Assembly (NCBI RefSeq): GCF_014648775.1
Contig: NZ_BMRT01000002.1
Span: forward strand, 744,001 to 808,000
Origin: Streptomyces abikoensis
GTDB lineage: Bacteria > Actinomycetota > Actinomycetes > Streptomycetales > Streptomycetaceae
Direction: 5' to 3'
DNA: 64,000 nucleotides
Shown here: piece by piece, positions 44,996 through 53,906 of the stretch
Position numbering within the stretch: the stretch's first letter is position 1
Layout of the letters: every line of letters begins with the position of its first letter
Translations under genes and position numbers: made by a program
The notes under the pieces: generated by a model
What the model saw: only the letters and a program-made list of their open reading frames with translations
Database searches by the model: none
Told to the model about the DNA's origin: nothing

Positions 44996-46713
44996 TGCTC
45001 CGTGGTGAGGACGACCGTAAATGTCGTGCCCACCCCGACGGTGCTGCGTACGTCGAGCGTCCCGTCATGGTCGGTGACGATCTGGCGGGCGATGGACAGC
45101 CCCAGGCCGCTGCCGCCGGTCGCGCGGCCTCGTGAAGGGTCCGCCCGCCAGAAGCGGTCGAAGAGATGCGGCAGGTCCTCCGCGGATATCCCTGTGCCGG
45201 TGTCGCGGACTTCCACGATGGCCAGTGCGCCGTCCGGGATCAGGGTCAGGGTCACAGTGCCACCGGGCGCCGTGGCCCGCAGGGCGTTGCTGATCAGATT
45301 GCCGACGACCTGGCGTAGCCGGTCCGGGTCGGCGCTCACGTGTGTTGTCCGTGGTGCCTCCAGCTCGAGTGTGACGCCTGCCGTCTCGGCTTGGGCGCGA
45401 TGGGCCCGGAGGCTGATCTCCAGGAGCTCACGCAGGTCGACTTGGGTGCGGTGGTAGGCGAGGGCGTTGGCTTCCGCGAGGGCGAGGTCCCGGAGGTCGT
45501 CCACGATCCGCTGCTGCAGCAGTGTTTCCTCGTGGAGGGAGTCCAGCAGTTCGGGGGTGGGTTCGAGGATTCCGTCCCGCAGGGCTTCCAGGTAGCCGCG
45601 CAGGTTGGTCAGCGGGGTGCGCAGCTCGTGCGCGATGTCACTGCTGAGGCGGCGTTGGCGTTCCTCGCTTGCCTGGATGGAGGCGGCCATGCGGTTGAAG
45701 GCGTTGCCGAGCTGGGCGATCTCGTCCCGGCCGGATACGGGCACTCGCCGCCTCATGTCGCCTTCGCCGAGTCCTTTCGCGGCGAGGGTCAGGGCTCGGA
45801 CTGGGCGCAGCACGGCTCTGCTCAGGAGCGTCGCGGCCAGGACGGCCGCAGCGGCGATGCCCGTCGCGGCGGCCACCGTGGGGGCGGTGGCCAGGGCGGG
45901 TGGCGGGGCGTTCTGGGCGCCGAGGCGGATCGTCAGGCGTGGCGGGGCGGCTGGGCCGGCTCGTTCGTTGAATACTCGTTGCAGACATGTGGTGAACTGC
46001 GGCTCGGATTCGCACGGTCGGGCCGCGTCGAGATCTGGTTGTGCCGGGGGTTTCGTTTCTTCATGCGGTTCCTCGCATTTCGGGAGTCGGCGGTCCGTAC
46101 TGATCTGGGGGAGGCCAATGTCGTCCGGCCGGGCCGTCACGTTGGCCCCTGCGCGTGTCAGGCAGGCCGCGTAGGCGGTTGCGGAGCGATACCTCGTGAT
46201 CGCCTGGGCGGTCAGTTTCACCGAGATCCTCGGTGCCTGGGTCCGGGGAAAGCGCAGGGTGGGGCGAGGGTCGACCAGGACCGGGGGCCGGCTGCTCGGT
46301 GCGCGGGGATCGCGGCCGGTGATGGCGTCGGAATCTGCGAGCAGGACGTCGGCCTCCGTGGCGACCCGGATGCGTTGGCCGGTCTCCTTCGCGAGTGCGC
46401 TCACCGTCGGCGCGAGCCCGTCCCAGGTGCCGTGCGCGAAGCCGTATGAGCGCAGTTCGCTGGTGATCCGGGAGACCTCCTCCTGGCCGGCCATGACGGT
46501 CTGCCGCACCTGATGGTCGGCCTGACGCAGGGTCAGCCAGGCGGTGGCAGCGGTGGCGGCCATCGCGACGAGTGCGAGCAGGCCGAGAACCCGGAGCCGG
46601 AAGCTCATCGTGGCCCACCCGCTGCGGCCGTCGGCGCGAGGTCCGTTCCGGCTACCGGCGCGAACACCGCCGCGGCCGTCGGCGCGCATGCGTTCAAGGT
46701 GACTCCTTCCCAT
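44956..46713 (-). CDS. Sensor histidine kinase with Cys-containing external domain
   Basis: ATG at 46713 has GGGAGA 6 nt upstream; MSFRLRVLG at 46608 is an alternative start. The 585 residues hold TM1 (about 38-61), an external domain (about 62-275) with four cysteines (184, 213, 234, 243), TM2 (about 279-301), a HAMP region, a HisKA box SSDIAHELRTPLTNLRGYL with His362, and ATPase boxes NLISNALRA, DTGTGISAEDLPHLFDRFW and GGSGLGLSIAR. The external stretch YAACLTRAGANVTARPDD resembles a motif repeated in the lipoprotein at 50778-51356. It is convergent with its response regulator. Confidence 0.9.
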   Translation of the reverse strand: MGRSHLERMRADGRGGVRAGSRNGPRADGRSGWATMSFRLRVLGLLALVAMAATAATAWLTLRQADHQVRQTVMAGQEEVSRITSELRSYGFAHGTWDGLAPTVSALAKETGQRIRVATEADVLLADSDAITGRDPRAPSSRPPVLVDPRPTLRFPRTQAPRISVKLTAQAITRYRSATAYAACLTRAGANVTARPDDIGLPQISTDRRLPKCEEPHEETKPPAQPDLDAARPCESEPQFTTCLQRVFNERAGPAAPPRLTIRLGAQNAPPPALATAPTVAAATGIAAAAVLAATLLSRAVLRPVRALTLAAKGLGEGDMRRRVPVSGRDEIAQLGNAFNRMAASIQASEERQRRLSSDIAHELRTPLTNLRGYLEALRDGILEPTPELLDSLHEETLLQQRIVDDLRDLALAEANALAYHRTQVDLRELLEISLRAHRAQAETAGVTLELEAPRTTHVSADPDRLRQVVGNLISNALRATAPGGTVTLTLIPDGALAIVEVRDTGTGISAEDLPHLFDRFWRADPSRGRATGGSGLGLSIARQIVTDHDGTLDVRSTVGVGTTFTVVLTTEHHGGAGPEPSARR

Positions 46714-47017
46714 GGTTCTCCCGGGTTACGGGATGCCTGGCAGGACACGATGTTGACCGTCCCAGGATGGCGCCGATCTGCATATCCAGGAAGTGGCGCA
46801 TATTCACTGGTGAGGCTTTCAGCCGCTTGTGGGTCTTTCGGTCGCTTGGGCGTGAAAAGCGGTCAGACGTGTGCGGAATCCTTTCTTCAGCTTTGCCGGA
46901 CGGCAATCGTTGCGTATGCCACTCGCATCTGCGTGAGGCGAGACTTCTGGCTTTCATCCCGGTGCCGTCCGCTATCCGGGCCATGTGCTTCCGCAACGAC
47001 ACTGTGGGGGTTCAGAA
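46714..47017. other. Divergent promoter region, kinase / SH3 protein
   Basis: These 304 bp separate the histidine kinase start from the secreted SH3 gene start. The sequence is less GC-rich than its surroundings (for example 46860-46930). I see no convincing palindrome or clear -35/-10 pair. It must hold promoters in both directions and is the natural place to look for the response regulator's binding site. Confidence 0.4.
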
Positions 47018-47374
47018 ATGAAACGTCGCATAGCAGCGCTCGTCCCCGCGGTCGCGGCCATCGCCCTGGCCGTTCCGCTGTCTCTTCCCACCCCGGCCGC
47101 CGCGCACGCTCCGTGCGGCGCACGGGGCACGAACCAGGACCACAACCCCTTCGTCCAGACGGCCAACGGCGCCAACGTGCGCAGCGGATCCAGCACCAGC
47201 TGCACCGTCATGGGCATCGCCTACAGCGGCGACTGGCTCAACTACCGCTGCTACACCAGAGGCAACGACGGCTACACCTGGACGTACCTGGAGAACGCTT
47301 CCAAGGGCACTGAGGGCTGGGTGCGTGACGATCTGCTGAGCGACGGGGGCACCACATACAGCTGTGGCTTCTAG
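47018..47374 (+). CDS. Small secreted SH3-like protein
   Basis: ATG at 47018 gives 118 residues. Residues 1 to about 30 are a Sec signal peptide (MKRRIAALVPAVAAIALAVP ... PTPAAAHA). The mature part has four cysteines and the pattern of a bacterial SH3 domain (TANGANVRSGSSTSCTVMG, GYTWTYLENASKGTEGWV and RDDLLSDGG). Such domains bind peptidoglycan or peptides in the cell wall. It sits between the kinase and the ABC export operon, so it may be a target or ligand of the sensor; this is inference. Confidence 0.8.
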   Translation: MKRRIAALVPAVAAIALAVPLSLPTPAAAHAPCGARGTNQDHNPFVQTANGANVRSGSSTSCTVMGIAYSGDWLNYRCYTRGNDGYTWTYLENASKGTEGWVRDDLLSDGGTTYSCGF

Positions 47375-47416
47375 CGCCCCGTCGGTCGGACTGAGGCCAT
47401 CGAGGTGACGCGCTGA

Positions 47417-47446
47417 CTGAGGCGGCTCCTGCCGGGGCCGCCTCAG
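47417..47446. terminator. Hairpin after the SH3 gene
   Basis: CTGAGGCGGC at 47417-47426 pairs perfectly with GCCGCCTCAG at 47437-47446, with a 10-nt loop. It lies 42 bp after the SH3 stop and before the end of the convergent permease gene. Confidence 0.7.
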
Positions 47447-47528
47447 GTAGGTCGCGTCATGTCGACGGCGGGTGAGGGCGAAGGGTCGGCGGCCGCTTGC
47501 GGCGGCTCGCCCCGAGGTACCGGTTGTT

Positions 47529-48806
47529 TCAGGTGCCGGACAGTGCCTCCGTCGGCGACAGCCGGCTCGCCCGGACCGCCGGATACAGCCCGGCGATCAT
47601 GCCAATGGCCAGGGCTGAGCCGGTGCCCGCCGCGCTCGCCCACACTGGGACTATCGCCGGCCAACCGCGGCTGAGGGCGTAGCACGAGGTGATCAGCGTC
47701 CCGAGGACCGCCCCGCTGAGTCCGCCGATGAGTGACAGGAGCAGCGATTCCGTCACGAACTGGGTGCGGATCTGGCCCCTGGTCGCCCCGAGCGCCCGGC
47801 GCAGGCCGATCTCGGGACGCCGTTCCAGAACCGAGATGATCATGGTGTTGCCCACTCCCACGCCGCCGACGAGCAGGGCGACTCCGCCGAGGCCGATGAG
47901 CAACCCGGCCAGCGTCGATTCGCTGGCCTCGCGCGCCGCGAGAGCGTCGGAGGGCCGCGAGATGCGCACCTCGCCCGGTTTCTCCGGGTATGCCGTGGCC
48001 GGGAGTACCGTCCAGACCGCTGTGACATGGCTGTCCTCGGTTCGGACATAGATCGTGGACGGGTGGCCGTCGAAGCGGAGGTATGCGCGGGCCACCGGTT
48101 GGCCGATCAGGGCCGCGCTGTCGATCTCCGGTGCGAGCGGTACGGGATCGAGTACGCCGACCAGGGAGAACCAGCGGCCGCCGAGCCAGACCCGGGTTCC
48201 CGGGGTGTACACGTCCAGCCGCTGGGCGGCGGTGGCACCGAGCACGACTGTCGGGTATCGCTCGAGGGTGGAGTCCAGCCAGCGGCCTGTGCGGAGGTGA
48301 CCGCCGACGGCGGGGAGAAGGTCGGCGTCGGCCGCGAGGACACTCAGGGAGCCGGTGCGCCCGGTGGCGATGCGCTCGTTGCGGTAGACGTGGGCATCGG
48401 TCGCGCCGGTGGCCGCGACCTGCCGCACCGGTGGGATCCGACGGATCATCGCGACAGCCTCATACGGCAGTCTGGCTTTGTCGCCCGCGAGGGACCGGCC
48501 GGGGGCGACCCGTAAGAGATTGGTGCCGAGCGCGTCGAGCCGGCGGTCCACTTCGGCCTGGCCGGAGGCCGAGATGCCGACCACCGCGATCATGGCGGCG
48601 ACGCCGATGGCGATGCCGAGGGCGGAGAGAACGACGCGTACGGGGCGTGCCCGGAGGCCGGCGCCGCCGAGCCGCACGACATCGGCGGGCCCGAGACGCG
48701 CTGCCCTCGACTGTGACCGGCCGCGGGCGGGGCCGGACGGCACATCGCGGGCGCAATCCGCGGGCTCGGTTCCCGCCCGGGGGGAGTTCGCCCTTCCGCC
48801 TCTCAA
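47529..48806 (-). CDS. MacB-like ABC transporter permease
   Basis: TTG at 48806 overlaps the ATPase stop (TTGA), which supports this start; about 425 residues. After a basic N-terminus come TM1 ([24 protein letters not shown]), a periplasmic MacB core domain (about 80-290), and three C-terminal helices ([39 protein letters not shown] and the last near 395-415). The motif [20 protein letters not shown] is diagnostic of MacB/FtsX permeases, which drive export or mechanotransmission across the envelope. It is the last gene of the lipoprotein-adaptor-ATPase-permease operon. Confidence 0.9.
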   Translation of the reverse strand: MRGGRANSPRAGTEPADCARDVPSGPARGRSQSRAARLGPADVVRLGGAGLRARPVRVVLSALGIAIGVAAMIAVVGISASGQAEVDRRLDALGTNLLRVAPGRSLAGDKARLPYEAVAMIRRIPPVRQVAATGATDAHVYRNERIATGRTGSLSVLAADADLLPAVGGHLRTGRWLDSTLERYPTVVLGATAAQRLDVYTPGTRVWLGGRWFSLVGVLDPVPLAPEIDSAALIGQPVARAYLRFDGHPSTIYVRTEDSHVTAVWTVLPATAYPEKPGEVRISRPSDALAAREASESTLAGLLIGLGGVALLVGGVGVGNTMIISVLERRPEIGLRRALGATRGQIRTQFVTESLLLSLIGGLSGAVLGTLITSCYALSRGWPAIVPVWASAAGTGSALAIGMIAGLYPAVRASRLSPTEALSGT

Positions 48807-49513
48807 CGGGACGCCCCGGTCGTAGGGTTTTGTGCCGTATCACTGATCAGCCGACCGTCGCGCATCTCGAGGCGGCGAGGCAGCCCGGCCGCGATCTCAC
48901 GGTCGTGAGTGATGATCACTACGGTGGTTCCGGACGCTTGCAGAGCGCGGAGCAGGCTCAGGACGCTCGCTCCCGACGCGGAGTCCAGATTTCCGGTCGG
49001 TTCGTCCGCCAGCAGGACCGAGGGCTCGCCGATCACCGCGCGGGCGATCGCGACCCGCTGCCGCTCGCCGCCGGAGAGCTGGTGCGGCAGATGGCGGACG
49101 CGGTGGCTGAGCCCGACCCGGGCCAGCGCGGCCGCCGCCTCGGCGCGGCGGCGGCGTATCGGGACGCCTGCGTAGAGCAGGCCGTCCGCTACCGCGTCCA
49201 GGACCGGAACGCCGGCCGCCAGATGGAACTGCTGGAAGACGAAGCCGATCCGGGTGGCCCGTAGTGCGGAGACCTCGCGGTCGGACAGCTTCGCCACGTC
49301 GTGGCCCTCGATCAGGACGCGACCCGCGGAGGGCCGGTCAAGACTGCCCATGAGGTTGAGCATGCTGGACTTGCCGGAGCCCGACGGGCCGATCACGCCG
49401 ACCAGTTCCCCGCGCCCGATCCGCAGACTCACCTCACGGACCGCGGCCACTTTGCCCCGGTACATCTTGGAGACGGCGTCGAATTCCACGACCGCCGCAG
49501 GCCTGTCGCTCAC
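48803..49513 (-). CDS. ABC transporter ATPase (MacB/LolD type)
   Basis: GTG at 49513 overlaps the adaptor stop (GTGA) and gives 236 residues. All nucleotide-binding motifs are intact: Walker [11 protein letters not shown]-loop FVFQQFHL, signature [14 protein letters not shown], Walker [13 protein letters not shown], and the H-loop IITHD. The [10 protein letters not shown] sequence places it in the MacB/LolD/FtsE group. It powers the adjacent permease. Confidence 0.95.
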   Translation of the reverse strand: MSDRPAAVVEFDAVSKMYRGKVAAVREVSLRIGRGELVGVIGPSGSGKSSMLNLMGSLDRPSAGRVLIEGHDVAKLSDREVSALRATRIGFVFQQFHLAAGVPVLDAVADGLLYAGVPIRRRRAEAAAALARVGLSHRVRHLPHQLSGGERQRVAIARAVIGEPSVLLADEPTGNLDSASGASVLSLLRALQASGTTVVIITHDREIAAGLPRRLEMRDGRLISDTAQNPTTGASR

Positions 49514-50775
49514 TCCGGGACCCTCACCTTCAGGCCTTCGCGGACCGCGGGGCCGCTCACTTCCACTCTGCCATCCGCGAACAGCCCGGTCTTCACGGCC
49601 ACGAAGGTTCCGTCCGCGGTCTCCAGTCCGTGGCCGCCTTCCGCGAGCGCGACGAGCGCTGCGACGGGAACCGTCAGCACGCCCTTGGCCTCCCGCCCCA
49701 CGTACTCGACGGTGACGGGGCCGCTCTCCAGCCTCCCCAGCGATTTCTGGTCCCGGAGGGTGATGGACACCGGCACGGTCGTGGGGACCTGCCCCGAGCT
49801 GCCCTCGCCCTTCTCGGGCGCGGTCACTTGCTTGCCCACCGATTCCACTTCGCCCCTCACGAATGCGCCGTCGGGCAGCTGGACCCGGACAGGAGCGCCG
49901 CGCACGGCCCAGAAGGCGTCTGCGGCCGATGCGTTGACGACGACATTGCGGGCCGTTCCGGTGTATGTCAGAGCGTTTTCGCCGACAGGTGCGCCGAGCC
50001 GAACGCCCGCATGGCCGATGCGTACCTTGCCTGCGGAGTAGAAGACGTCCCCGACGCCGACCGTGCCGGTCTGGGGCAGCCCGAGCGACTTCTGCCAGCG
50101 CCTGACCGCCTGAGCGGTGCCAGCGGTGAACGTACCGTCCACCGCGAATCCCGTAAACCCGAGCGCTGCCAGGTTGGTCTGGAACTGCAGGACATCCGAG
50201 CCCTTCACCTCCCCAAGCGCACCGGCCCCGGTGCTCGACGCCCCACCCTCGGCACCCCCCGGCGCCGGCGAAGAGCCCGCCGCGGCGCCGGCCGCGCCGT
50301 CCTGCCGCTCCTTGCCGGCCCTCTGGTCGCCTTCCTGGTGCCGGCCGGAATCACGGGAAGCCGGACGCAGGTCCCGGTACATGGGCAGGCTCCCGTACAG
50401 GAGGACCACTGGGCGGTCGTTGACTCGTAGGAGCACGCCGCCGCGTTCCACCAACGTCCCCTGCTCGGGCAGCCAGGTCACGGTGCCTGTCGCCTTGACC
50501 AGGAGGGGAACTTCCGCGCCATACCCCAACTGCCCGTCAACCTTGGTCCGTTCGGTCACGGTGGCCCGGGTGACCGGGACGAACGAGCTGGCTCGGGATG
50601 GTACGCCTGGATGCTTGTCCTTGCCTCCGCCGAACCCCAGGGCGCCGACCAGTATGACCGTCGCCACGACGGCCACGACGGAGCAGATCAACGCCGCACG
50701 CCGCACTCGGCGGGTGCGTGGCGGCGCGGGTGGTGTCCCTGGACGGTCATCGGGATGCGGAACGGACTCGGTCAC
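49510..50775 (-). CDS. Membrane-fusion-type adaptor with peptidoglycan-binding domain
   Basis: GTG at 50775 starts 2 bp after the lipoprotein stop, giving 421 residues. A single N-terminal TM helix (about 27-47) is followed by an HlyD-like region ([39 protein letters not shown]). A low-complexity linker with a PG_binding_1 domain comes next ([21 protein letters not shown], about 194-240), then beta-barrel domains ([20 protein letters not shown]). Actinobacteria lack an outer membrane, so the protein probably links the MacB-like transporter to the wall. The arrangement adaptor-ATPase-permease is a common Streptomyces unit. Confidence 0.85.
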   Translation of the reverse strand: MTESVPHPDDRPGTPPAPPRTRRVRRAALICSVVAVVATVILVGALGFGGGKDKHPGVPSRASSFVPVTRATVTERTKVDGQLGYGAEVPLLVKATGTVTWLPEQGTLVERGGVLLRVNDRPVVLLYGSLPMYRDLRPASRDSGRHQEGDQRAGKERQDGAAGAAAGSSPAPGGAEGGASSTGAGALGEVKGSDVLQFQTNLAALGFTGFAVDGTFTAGTAQAVRRWQKSLGLPQTGTVGVGDVFYSAGKVRIGHAGVRLGAPVGENALTYTGTARNVVVNASAADAFWAVRGAPVRVQLPDGAFVRGEVESVGKQVTAPEKGEGSSGQVPTTVPVSITLRDQKSLGRLESGPVTVEYVGREAKGVLTVPVAALVALAEGGHGLETADGTFVAVKTGLFADGRVEVSGPAVREGLKVRVPE

Positions 50776-50777
50776 GA

Positions 50778-51356
50778 TCAGCCCTTGCCCGGGCCCGGGC
50801 TCGTCGGAGCGCCGGCGATCGGCCCGCAAACCCGCAGGGCCCGCTGCGCGGCAGCCGAGCTCTGATCCCACCGGCCCTCCCCGAACCCGTCAGCGCCCGG
50901 GTCGGGGAAGTCGGGGGCGCCGTTCTTCTGCATGCACTCGGCGTACTTGCGCATCGTCTTGATCTGCTCGGGGGAGAGCTTCGGCCGGTTGTTCTTCTCG
51001 ACGCTCTCGGGGACGGCCGACAGACTTGGAGCACACTTCGCCGAGGCGGTTCGGAACTTCGGGTCCCTCTTCAGGGCGCGCACGTGGTCACCGTCACCGA
51101 AGTCGAGGTTCCCCTTGGCATCCGGGTCCGGTGCGTCGACCCCATTCTCCCGCAGACACTTCGCGTACTCACGCTGAGCTTTCACATACGCGGCCATGTC
51201 ACCCCCGCCGCCCTGCCCGCTTGTCGTGCCGGACACCTTGGACGTGGCACCGCCCGCAGCTGTCGGGACCTTCGCGCTGTCGTCGCTGCCGCAGCCGACC
51301 AGCCCGAAGGCCACAACCGAAGCCGTCACGGCCAGCAACGCCTGATCTCGTCTCAT
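50778..51356 (-). CDS. Lipoprotein with two copies of a Cys motif
   Basis: ATG at 51356 gives 192 residues. Residues 1-22 are a lipoprotein signal with lipobox LVGC (Cys22), so the protein is anchored outside the membrane. Two similar segments occur: YAKCLRENGVDAPDPDAKG (about 63-81) and YAECMQKNGAPDFPDPGADG (about 139-158). Both have the pattern Y-A-x-C-(L/M)-x-x-x-G-x-x-x-P-D-P. A related stretch lies in the sensor kinase external domain. It begins the adaptor/ABC operon and may bind the substrate or a signal. Confidence 0.85.
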   Translation of the reverse strand: MRRDQALLAVTASVVAFGLVGCGSDDSAKVPTAAGGATSKVSGTTSGQGGGGDMAAYVKAQREYAKCLRENGVDAPDPDAKGNLDFGDGDHVRALKRDPKFRTASAKCAPSLSAVPESVEKNNRPKLSPEQIKTMRKYAECMQKNGAPDFPDPGADGFGEGRWDQSSAAAQRALRVCGPIAGAPTSPGPGKG

Positions 51357-51450
51357 AGGTTCCCCCTGCTCCCTTACTGGAACCGGTCCGTGAGTGCGAT
51401 GGGCAGACCGACCCTAGGATGCAAGTGATGAAGAACCTTTGAAGAACTCG

Positions 51451-51720
51451 TCAACCAATCGTGCCGTCGCTGATCCACTCTTTGACCGCCCGCTGGTATA
51501 GCCCCGCCAGGGCATCGTGCTTCTTGGCACCGGCACGGCGGTTCCGGCTGGCGTCGGTGGTGGGGGGACGTGCTTTCGCGGTCTTCTTATCAGCAGTTGG
51601 CTTGCCAGCGGCGGCCTTCCGCGATGGAGCCCGATTCCGAGGGCGGGCTTCACTGTTTACCGACCCCAGCGCTGTGGCGCTGTCGGTGTGGGTGGACGAG
51701 CCCGTGTGCCATGCGCCTTC
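51451..51720 (-). other. Open, start-less stretch, possible gene remnant
   Basis: The minus strand is open from an in-frame stop at 51721-51723 to a stop at 51451-51453, but has no ATG or GTG start. The translated end is a basic, Ala/Lys/Arg-rich linker followed by LAGLYQRAVKEWISDGTIG, which looks like a genuine C-terminal helix. I do not recognise the parent family. Together with the LuxR fragment next to it, this 609-bp gap (51357-51965) appears to be scrap DNA left by rearrangement. Confidence 0.35.
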
Positions 51721-51769
51721 TCAGGGCAGCCGGGGAGATCAGTACCCGGCATAGAGGGCCACGTTCCAC

Positions 51770-51963
51770 TCAGGGCACCAGCCCGTGCTGCTTTGCCAGC
51801 AGGGCGGTGGAGACCCGGTTGTTGGTGGAGCTTCCGGTAGACCTTTTCGAGGTGACGGTTGACGGTGTGCAGGGAGATGAGCAGACGGCGGGCGATGCCC
51901 TGGGTCGTCAGGCCCTCCGCCGGCAGGCCCGGCACCGTCAGCTGGATCTTCACTGGGATCCGG
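51770..51963 (-). pseudogene. Frameshifted LuxR-type HTH remnant
   Basis: From 51953 the minus strand reads GLTTQGIARRLLISLHTVNR followed by HLEKVYRKL, a LuxR/FixJ-family C-terminal helix-turn-helix. Near 51830 the frame breaks; one frame over it continues NNRVSTALLAKQHGLVP and stops at 51770, as an intact LuxR C-terminus would. The N-terminal part of the parent gene is missing, and the fragment abuts the stop of the DUF4185 gene. It cannot be functional as it stands. Confidence 0.75.
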
Positions 51964-51965
51964 GG

Positions 51966-53096
51966 TCAGAAGGCAAGACCGCGAACGCGGAACTGCATGA
52001 CGCGGTAGGGCCATCCCGCCTTGGTGTTCCACTGGCTCACTGACAGATGGAGGTCGTCGAGCGTTGACCCGGGAATGACATAGCCGCCGTACAACTGCGC
52101 CACGTGGGTGTCGTCTTCGTTGCCCCAGGACGTGCCCCACAGCAGGGTGCGGCGGTGGGCAGTGCGCAGGTCCGCCGTGGGGTGGTCCGCCACCAGGCCC
52201 TCGATCCGGTAGTCGCCCTGGTTGAACCAGGTCAGGATCCACTGGCCGTCGAGCAGCCGCAGGCACAGTTCGCCGAAGGTGCCGTCCAGGACGGGCGTGG
52301 GTGGATTGCCCCAGGCGCAGCGGCTGTCGGGGCCCTGTCCCCACGGCTCGTAGGCGCCGGGGTCCGTCAGGCGGTCGGGGCGGACCCGGTGCAGGATAAC
52401 CGGCTTGTCCCGCTGGAACCCGGTGGACAGGACATAGACGTAGCCGTCGTCACCGAGGGCCCAGGTGAGCAGCTGGAACTTGCCGTCGTGCAGGTTCGGG
52501 GCGAACACGGCACCGGTGGGGCTCCAGGTCGCGCCCGAGTCGTCCGACCGCCAGATCTCGGTGCGTACCACGTTGCCGATCCGCCCCTTGTTCATCATGA
52601 CGTGCAGGTACATGGTGCCGCCGAGGGTGATCCCATCGGACGGCAGGACGGTGGAGTACTCGAGGTTGTCGTGGTCGTACGGCCACAGCTGCCGGGCGTG
52701 CCGTCCGCCTACCGCACCGGTCCAGACGACCGGGCGGCCGGGCCCGTCGAGGCGCCCGTACAGTGCCACGGGCGAGCGCCACCACCCGCCGCCGGCCCTG
52801 GCTTCCTCGAAGGTGTCGCCGAAGACGAACAGGAGTCGGTCGTCGGGTGTCCGTACAGGCACGCCCAGGTCGGTGGCCTCCATGCGGAACCGGGCGGTGA
52901 GACCGGGACCGGTGAGGTCGGCGACCTTGAAGACGCGGAGGGGGCCTGCTGCCGCGTGGGCTGGGGCGCGGAGCAGGGGACCGCCCGCGAGGGCCGCCGT
53001 GGCGGCTGCTCGGAGGAAACCGGCCCGGCTGAGGTGAACCGGGCGGATCGGGGTCTGGGGCGGACGCGGGGCGCTGTCCGGTGTGCTGTCGTGCAT
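51966..53096 (-). CDS. Secreted DUF4185 domain protein
   Basis: ATG at 53096, with AGGAGC upstream, gives 376 residues. Residues about 30-55 are an export signal (SRAGFLRAAATAALAGG ... APAHAAAG) that resembles a Tat signal but has only one arginine. The mature protein has beta-propeller-like blocks typical of DUF4185 and sialidase-like folds: DDRLLFVFGDTFEEARAGGG, WRSDDSGATWSPTGAVFA (an Asp-box) and WGQGPDSRCAWGNPPTPVL, then QWILTWFNQGDYRI. Such proteins are thought to act on glycans, but no activity is assigned. The longer open frame upstream to 53300 looks noncoding. Confidence 0.8.
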   Translation of the reverse strand: MHDSTPDSAPRPPQTPIRPVHLSRAGFLRAAATAALAGGPLLRAPAHAAAGPLRVFKVADLTGPGLTARFRMEATDLGVPVRTPDDRLLFVFGDTFEEARAGGGWWRSPVALYGRLDGPGRPVVWTGAVGGRHARQLWPYDHDNLEYSTVLPSDGITLGGTMYLHVMMNKGRIGNVVRTEIWRSDDSGATWSPTGAVFAPNLHDGKFQLLTWALGDDGYVYVLSTGFQRDKPVILHRVRPDRLTDPGAYEPWGQGPDSRCAWGNPPTPVLDGTFGELCLRLLDGQWILTWFNQGDYRIEGLVADHPTADLRTAHRRTLLWGTSWGNEDDTHVAQLYGGYVIPGSTLDDLHLSVSQWNTKAGWPYRVMQFRVRGLAF

Positions 53097-53327
53097 GAAC
53101 GCTCCTGGGTGGATGTGTGGGGACAAGGGAAGAGGCAGGGTGCCGGGTGGCCACGGAGGCCGTGAGGGCATACGCCGGACGATGCCCGCGGTGGCTTCGC
53201 ATCTGTGTCCTGCATGCCCCGGCCGTTTCCTAGCGGGGTGTCCGGCAGTCTTTGCGGGGGTCGGAGCGTGCGGCTGCGGGACGCGGCAGTCAGACTCCAC
53301 ATCCCTCTTGTGGGTGGTTCAGAGCCC

Positions 53328-53359
53328 GAGGGGGTACGCGCTACCACGCGTACCCCCTC
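53328..53359. repeat. 13-bp perfect hairpin in a 370-bp gap
   Basis: GAGGGGGTACGCG at 53328-53340 pairs perfectly with 53347-53359, with a 6-nt loop. It lies in the 370-bp gap between the DUF4185 start (53096) and the small secreted protein stop (53467), about 55 bp before a second hairpin. The remaining gap shows no gene. It may be a terminator or part of the DUF4185 leader. Confidence 0.6.
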
Positions 53360-53413
53360 CGACCAACAAGATCGCCCCTGCCGAGGGCGGCAGCTACGCG
53401 CTCCGGTGGTCGC

Positions 53414-53450
53414 GCCCGTTCGGCAGGTCACCAGGACCTGCCGAACGGGC
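53414..53450. terminator. 16-bp perfect hairpin after small secreted protein
   Basis: GCCCGTTCGGCAGGTC at 53414-53429 pairs perfectly with 53435-53450, with a 5-nt loop. It begins 17 bp beyond the stop of the minus-strand gene at 53467, a typical factor-independent terminator position. Confidence 0.8.
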
Positions 53451-53466
53451 ACAGGTGGCCGCAGGA

Positions 53467-53757
53467 TCAGCGGTTGGTCCACAGGTGGTGCAGGATTCCG
53501 CCCCTGCCCGGGCGGCAGCTGTAGTTGTCCCAGTGCCCTGCCGTCACGCCGGCATCGCCGGCATCACGGCAGGTCTCCTTGGAGAAGTACCAGCCGCGGT
53601 AGACGTCCTGGCCGTCGAACAGCGGCTGCTGGAGGGAGGGCGCGGTCCGGGCGGCGACGGCGGAAGCGGCGACGGCGGGCACAGCCGCGCCCACGCCGAG
53701 CACAGTCGCAGCAGTGATCAAGAGCGCGGGCAGGGCCGTCCTCACACGAGTGTTCAT
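53467..53757 (-). CDS. Small secreted protein with one Cys pair
   Basis: ATG at 53757, with AGAGGAA upstream, gives 96 residues. A Sec signal peptide spans about 1-31 (ALPALLITAATVLGVGAAVP ... AVAA). The mature part of about 60 residues has Cys63 and Cys81 in YFSKETCRDAGDAGVTAGHWD, probably one disulfide, and aromatic residues around them. The longer open frame upstream is noncoding. I do not recognise a function. It is divergent from the nSTAND/WD40 gene and they share a 149-bp promoter region with inverted half-sites. Confidence 0.75.
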   Translation of the reverse strand: MNTRVRTALPALLITAATVLGVGAAVPAVAASAVAARTAPSLQQPLFDGQDVYRGWYFSKETCRDAGDAGVTAGHWDNYSCRPGRGGILHHLWTNR

Positions 53758-53830
53758 GGGATTCCTCTTTTCCGTTCGGTGTCCGGTCCTCGGTGCGGGA
53801 CCTGGTGCACCGTTTGTAGCCGCTAATCTG

Positions 53831-53862
53831 TTGTTCAATTCGGGTCGGCCGATGCTGAACAA
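53831..53862. promoter_or_regulatory. Inverted TTGTTCA half-sites in divergent promoter
   Basis: TTGTTCA at 53831-53837 and TGAACAA at 53856-53862 are perfect inverted 7-mers 18 bp apart, and a third, related GAACAA lies at about 53872-53877. They sit in the AT-richer region between the small secreted protein and the nSTAND gene. The N-terminal HTH of the nSTAND protein is one candidate binder. Confidence 0.5.
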
Positions 53863-53906
53863 ACGGATGCCGAACAATCGGTGTGACCTGGGGAAAGGGT
53901 GGGCGT

